Shown piece by piece: positions 59,188 through 64,000 of a stretch of 64,000 nt of DNA (position 1 is the stretch's first letter; each line of letters begins with the position of its first letter). The notes beneath the pieces were generated by a model. It was given only the letters and a program-made list of their open reading frames with translations. It had not been told where the DNA came from and searched no databases. The position numbers and the translations under genes were made by a program. Source of the DNA: Hofstenia miamia (Eukaryota; Xenacoelomorpha; Acoela; Hofsteniidae); assembly GCA_900660155.1 (NCBI GenBank), contig CABFPE010000187.1, forward strand, positions 135,960 through 199,959, in the 5' to 3' direction.

Positions 59188-60029
59188 ATCCCCATACTAT
59201 ATTGCAGGTAAGAACAACGATGAAAATATTTGTTACCGAAAAATCTATTTAGAAATATAACTTTATTTACACAAGCTTTCCTATAAGAATATAATAAACA
59301 ATTAGGCGCATTTCGACTCAGAGCAAAGTTCTTGAAATAGTCATTAAAATTACTAAAATATTTAAAAACAATATGAGCATATTACATTTGCAAACTATTT
59401 GTTGAGCAATAATTTTAGTTACTTGAGGGGGAAAGTATTCCGCATGTCTTTACTTTCTCTTTTAGATCTTAAGAGTCATATCTTTGCATGATTAATAATA
59501 TTTAATTCGAAAATTGTAAAATTTTCTAAATTGATGCTTGTTGAGATATAGCAAATGATATTATTAATAAATTTTCAGTGTGAATTACAATGAAAATTCA
59601 CATTTTCCATTAGATGTGATTTTCGATCTATTCTATGGACACTTTCTTTTTCAGATTTCCATCTAAGCAGTGTTTATTAAGCATTTAAGCTTTTAAGTTC
59701 TAAAAAGTAATTTTAGTCTAAACCATTTGAATTGCAGCCTTAAAACTTTGAATTTTTTACCGAATTAATCTCATTTTGACCTAAAATACTATTTTTACCT
59801 AAAAATACTAATTAAATTAATCAAATTTGTAATAAGACTATTTTTTAATATTAAATCTAACTTGTATTCAGAAAACTAAAACAGTAATAAAAGGCACAAT
59901 GCACCTTATTAACGCTTGAATCACTTGAATGTGAACTAGAATGTCATGTGGTCAATGAAGGATTTGCTTCCAATTTTAACTGATAATTGTTTAAACGTCG
60001 TCAGCAATTCCAAAATTAAATATTGAACT

Positions 60030-60130
60030 GCCTAGAGATTTTGAAAAATTTTTTTAAGCGCTTATTCCTTAAAAAATATTAACGCTATGCTCAATTTGAT
60101 AGCACAACGTGATAAAGGAGAGTCTATCTT
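60030..60130 (+). repeat. Dispersed repeat, copy at 60 kb
   Basis: Shares ordered blocks with 38141-38275 (see that entry), same orientation. Confidence 0.5.
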
Positions 60131-62107
60131 TTCTTTTTCGCTCTAAATATTTTTCTAAAATGGCAGACTGTGTGGGTCCAAGACATGGCTTTGTCAATGT
60201 TTTGCGGTTCGAGCTTTTTGGTTGGCTGCAGCCAGCCGCTAATTACTATTTTTAGCCGTGGCTGTAAGGGTTACGGTTTTAGCCGGTAGTTAGCCGAGGC
60301 CAAACTTTAGACGAGACCAAAAACGCAAAAACCTACTTTGTGAATTCTTTGTCGATTGGAAATTATGTGGATAGAAGGGAGCTTTGAATCTGGTGCAGGG
60401 TTTGTTAGGAAATTCCCGGTTCCCAGTGTAAGGCATAGACCCTATATGATAAGACTTCAAAATTTTTATGTTGGAAAAGCATACCCGATTTTTATCGTTA
60501 TTAAAACATAAATTTCTTGAGAATATTGCAAACTCATTAAATGTTAATTAATAAAAAATTTGACTGATAATTCTTTATTCACTAAAATTACATTACTAAC
60601 TATTACATGACACACAAACATTCAGAAAAAATATCAATAAGAGAACTGATGGGTTATAATAACATTGATGAGATTAAGCATTCCTTTGAAGTAAGGTTTT
60701 ACTAAAATGAAAATTATGCCAAAGATAGAATCGGGTTAGATCCGGTCAGTTGGCAAAGGATCGAGTTCCGTTTTTAAGAAGAATGGCATTAGAATTCATG
60801 TTGAGTTTAAATTTTTTCACGTGTTACATGATATGATGCTTATGAGTCTCCAATTTGAAAGCTTTAACCCTGATATTTGTCGACTTTTCCTATAATATTG
60901 TTAGCAAGACAAGTGTCTAAAAAGTAATGCTTTCATTATTTTTCTAGCTATACCCATGATGTTGTAAAAAAGCTAGTATTTTTATTGTAATCCTCATAGA
61001 AAACTTCCCTTCAGAACTTCAGGTCAGGATGACATCGAATCATTATTTTCTAAATGTGTTCAGTTTATCATTGGTTACTACCCAGCCAAATACTAGCGGT
61101 ATTATGATCTTGGAACACATTTTGAAATATTTTGGCATCACAGTCAATTTGCTGACGTCAGCAAACATTATGAGTATTTATTAGTATAGTCATGCCAAGT
61201 TCCGCAGCTTAGTCATGAATCAAAAGGACTGATTTTATGGGGCACCCCCACCCCCTCCCATCACCGTTCTTAAAAATGAAAATAGCCTGACCAAAATAGA
61301 GCTAATTGCATACATATATTTATCGTCTCTAGATGGCATCACCAGAAATCATAATAGCAATATTTTTGTTACTGACGCCAAAGAATGCCTCTTTGTTATA
61401 TTGTTTGACATTGTATTCTTAGTATCTAGCCATATGTAAGCTTGGAGTGAAAAAGTAGTTCATCCGATATAGAGTTAAATGTCCATATAGATTCAATGTT
61501 CAACAAATCTGTTCACGTTATTTTCTAGTGAAAGTCGGGTTCCATTCATGCTCAAAAAAGTGATGTTATTTAGACGAGCTTGAAATTTTCCAATTCCAAT
61601 TCTAATTCTGTAATATTTTACCAAAGAAAATAAAAAAATTTCAAACAAAGCTTTAGTGAAACATTTTTAAAGTTTAAATTATAGTAATTGAAATGGCTTT
61701 CATGAGAAGATTTCATTTAAAACTCTATTAGGACTTCTGTATTTATAAAAATTTCCTAAAAGCAAATTCATTTTAGTTAAATTCAACATTTTTAATTTAA
61801 GGGCTAAAATTTTCTAAAAAACTATTGTTGTATATGCCTTAGTTTAGAGATATGTGAAAAAATGTGCCAATGCTGTTATTATTCAACAGGAATAATAGAT
61901 AGAAAATTAAATAATAGAGGGCACGATAAAATTTAATTAACTTATTTTCCTATATGTAATCCAATTAAAGTATTATTAAAAACTTTAGATTATTTCGAAT
62001 CTTAAAATTATTTGTATTTTTACAAACTTCTTAGCATTATGCATTTTCACTTTTTAATTCTTGATAGAAAGCAAAAAAATTTTTTTGCAATTTTAATAAT
62101 ATATTAG

Positions 62108-62160
<53 letters not shown>
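62108..62160. repeat. (TA)n microsatellite
   Basis: The longest TA run in the window, with one interruption near its right end. Confidence 0.95.
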
Positions 62161-62699
62161 TTTTTTAAACATAAGCATTTTTATATTCATTTTTATATTT
62201 AGTAATCAAGACTGTTTGCGAAAAGTGATTAGACTTTATGGTTTTGTGGTTTTATTGTAACAATTTTTACATAATAAATATACATGATTTTTGTTCTTTG
62301 TGTGTTTTTAATCAAAATTTAGTTTATTTAGGTAAAAAATTTTTAAAAGAAAGGTTCTCTTGAAATGCTGATCAGTTTTATTAATTTTAATTAATTTTAA
62401 ATTATATGGTTAAAACTGCTTATAATATATTACTTTTGACGCAACTTTTCCAATTTGAGTTTTTCACGCAACTTTTATTGCTTTGACGCAACTTCAATAG
62501 GTTTTATGACATTTTCCCACCTTTGAACATGGATTTCTATAACACTAACAGGATGCGAACTGCGTTTTAATTTGTAAATTAAAACAAGCAACGAAAAGAG
62601 CGGGTAAACGACAAACATTGATTGAATTCCCTTGCACGAGTGCAGTGTGTATTATTGCTCTTATGATAGAACACGTTTTACTTAAACTTACACGATTCG

Positions 62700-63880
62700 T
62701 TTTTCGACAATAACATTTGTCATTACATAACTGATATTTATAACCCACTCAAAAAAATTAAAATTCAATCAATTTTCACCAGGTCATTTAGAAATTTCAA
62801 TCAAAAACAGCTTGAAGAAATTCTTAGGAACACTAGTCTCGACTACATATACACGTTAGATAATCCTAATGATGTGTTCATATTTATTATATCTAATCTT
62901 AAGAAGTGCTTGAATGTTGTGGCTCCTAAAAAACGTATCAAGGTTTCCGAGAAGTCTAATCTATCTGTGTTTAAGGGTGAAAATCCTCACATTCGATTAC
63001 TTAGAAAAGCTAAGGAGGCAGCATATAATAAGTTCATTGTTGACAACAATGAAGAGAATAAAAAGAATTTTGAAGTTGCAAGACAGCTATTCTTCAATAG
63101 AGAGACCTACAATGAATATCAGGCTTTAATAAGTGGTAAAGATAAGTGGAGATTTTTAAATAAGCTTCTTAACAAGAAATAAAATCTAATTACAAACATC
63201 AAGATAATAAGAACTAAACAAAATTATTTGGAAAAAAATCAAAGAGGAAATACTGAAATACTGAACAAAACATTTGTTAATATTGGGAAATTCAATTTTA
63301 TTGAATAATTATTCGAATTGAATTCAGCAAGTAGTTACGCAGAAAGGCACTTTTCATTTACTTTAGTAAATGAATGCACAGTAAACATATTATTCGGAAA
63401 CTTGACTGTAGTAAATCTTCAGGATCCTATTTTTATAATAAAACAGTTTTGTTTATCATTCCTCACCCACTTAACTTTTTAATTAATGTGTGCATCATGA
63501 CCAAGACATTTCCTAATTGTCTTAAAAGAGCCGATATTACTCCAATATATACAAAAAAGGTGATCCCTTAGTTCCAGAAAACTATCGACAAATCAGCATC
63601 TTAAATCCGTTTAACAAAATAGTAGAAAAGTTTTTAGTCAATCTGATTATCAGCTACTGTGAAGATAATAGCATATTACAGGAACACCAGTATGGATTCA
63701 GGGAGAAACACTCAACGAATGAAGCAATCTGTAATATTACAGAATCAATCAGAAAGAATCTAAATGACAACAAATGCTGTGTAATGACCTTACTTGATTT
63801 CTGTAAAGCCTTTGATAGTATAAATCATAGAATTCTGATAATGAAATTAAAACAACTTGGCCTTAATGCCCATGGAAGTG
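62700..63880 (+). mobile_element. CR1/L2-type LINE fragment: linker and RT N-terminal half
   Basis: From about 62770 the plus strand reads the linker FTRSFRNFNQKQLEEILRNT, KKCLNVVAPKKRIKVSEKS and DKWRFLNKLLNKK (stop at 63179-63181). Then RT blocks in more than one frame: IIRKLDCSKSSGSYF, CLKRADITPIYTKK, ENYRQISILNPFNKIVEKF, HQYGFREKHSTNEAIC and motif A MTLLDFCKAFDSINHRIL (about 63784-63840). Similarity ends soon after 'LGLNAHGSE' near 63880, before motifs B and C, so the element is cut there. Stops and frame changes show decay. Confidence 0.8.
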
Positions 63881-64000
63881 AATACAACAAAAACTTTAAA
63901 GTTCATATGTTTTACTTGTTTACACTTGCTTCCACTTCAAAGTACTTGAAACAGGGATTTTCTTTAAAGTAGCGTAAATTGTCTTGAAAGGAAAAAATCG

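Larger units (their letters stand above)
58223..62690. other. Upstream intron or flank of the KCTD gene
   Basis: No exon recognised. Contains (TA)n runs (58648-58670, 62108-62160), a single N at 59187, a dispersed-repeat copy (60030-60125) and three 'acgcaactt' copies near 62440-62495. Probably intronic if the BTB exon lies beyond 64000. Confidence 0.45.

Noticed and set aside
62545-62748. Minus-strand 67-codon frame as a KCTD upstream exon
   Set aside because: No BTB motif (for example LNVGG) and it overlaps the start of a plus-strand LINE fragment.

Overview
This is a strongly AT-rich, intron-rich stretch of an invertebrate animal genome. All host genes are split by GT-AG introns of up to about 10 kb, and the introns and spacers are packed with old transposons. 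I cannot name the species. The gene content (a PRIP-type inactive phospholipase C, a TIR-SAM protein, a KCTD8/12/16-type protein) together with CR1-type LINEs, hAT and piggyBac-like MITEs and a Polinton-like relic only says 'metazoan, not a vertebrate'.

Three host genes can be read. (1) Plus strand, 2251-28660: the last eight exons of a PLCL/PRIP homologue, covering the C2 domain and the PRIP-specific C-terminal tail; the PH, EF-hand, X and Y parts lie upstream of the window. (2) Minus strand, 33045-41260: a TIR-domain gene with a SAM-like C-terminus, convergent with PRIP. (3) Minus strand, 56394-58222: the last two exons of a KCTD8/12/16-type gene encoding the H1 domain; its BTB exon is not in the window. 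No rRNA, tRNA or CRISPR locus was seen.

Region by region: 1-2250 is intron. The first PRIP intron (2461-10641) holds a nearly full-length CR1-type LINE on the minus strand (5371-9675). It has an SGNH-hydrolase ORF1, an ORF2 starting one base after the ORF1 stop, and a 2A-like peptide before the endonuclease. This LINE sits against the (TTA)n tail of an older CR1 copy. The second intron carries a piggyBac-like MITE. The third intron (14519-24319) holds a broken Polinton/Maverick-like fossil (about 14.7-20.4 kb), palindromic repeats, a 484-bp duplication at a single N, a 217-bp N gap and LINE fragments. Later PRIP introns hold hAT-type non-autonomous elements, one nested in another. From 28.7 to 33 kb there are LINE fragments and a second, 5'-truncated copy of the same CR1 family. 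The TIR gene introns hold a 152-bp tandem repeat. From 41.3 to 50.9 kb there is mostly decayed transposon sequence and another nested hAT pair; 50.95-53.85 kb is a decayed plus-strand LINE, and 62.7-63.9 kb another.

The most noteworthy items are the CR1 LINE with coupled ORFs plus a 2A-like motif and its habit of sitting between TAA repeats, the TIR-SAM host gene, the KCTD H1 gene interrupted by an intron, and the four hAT-type elements with matching 8-bp target duplications, including two independent nested pairs.
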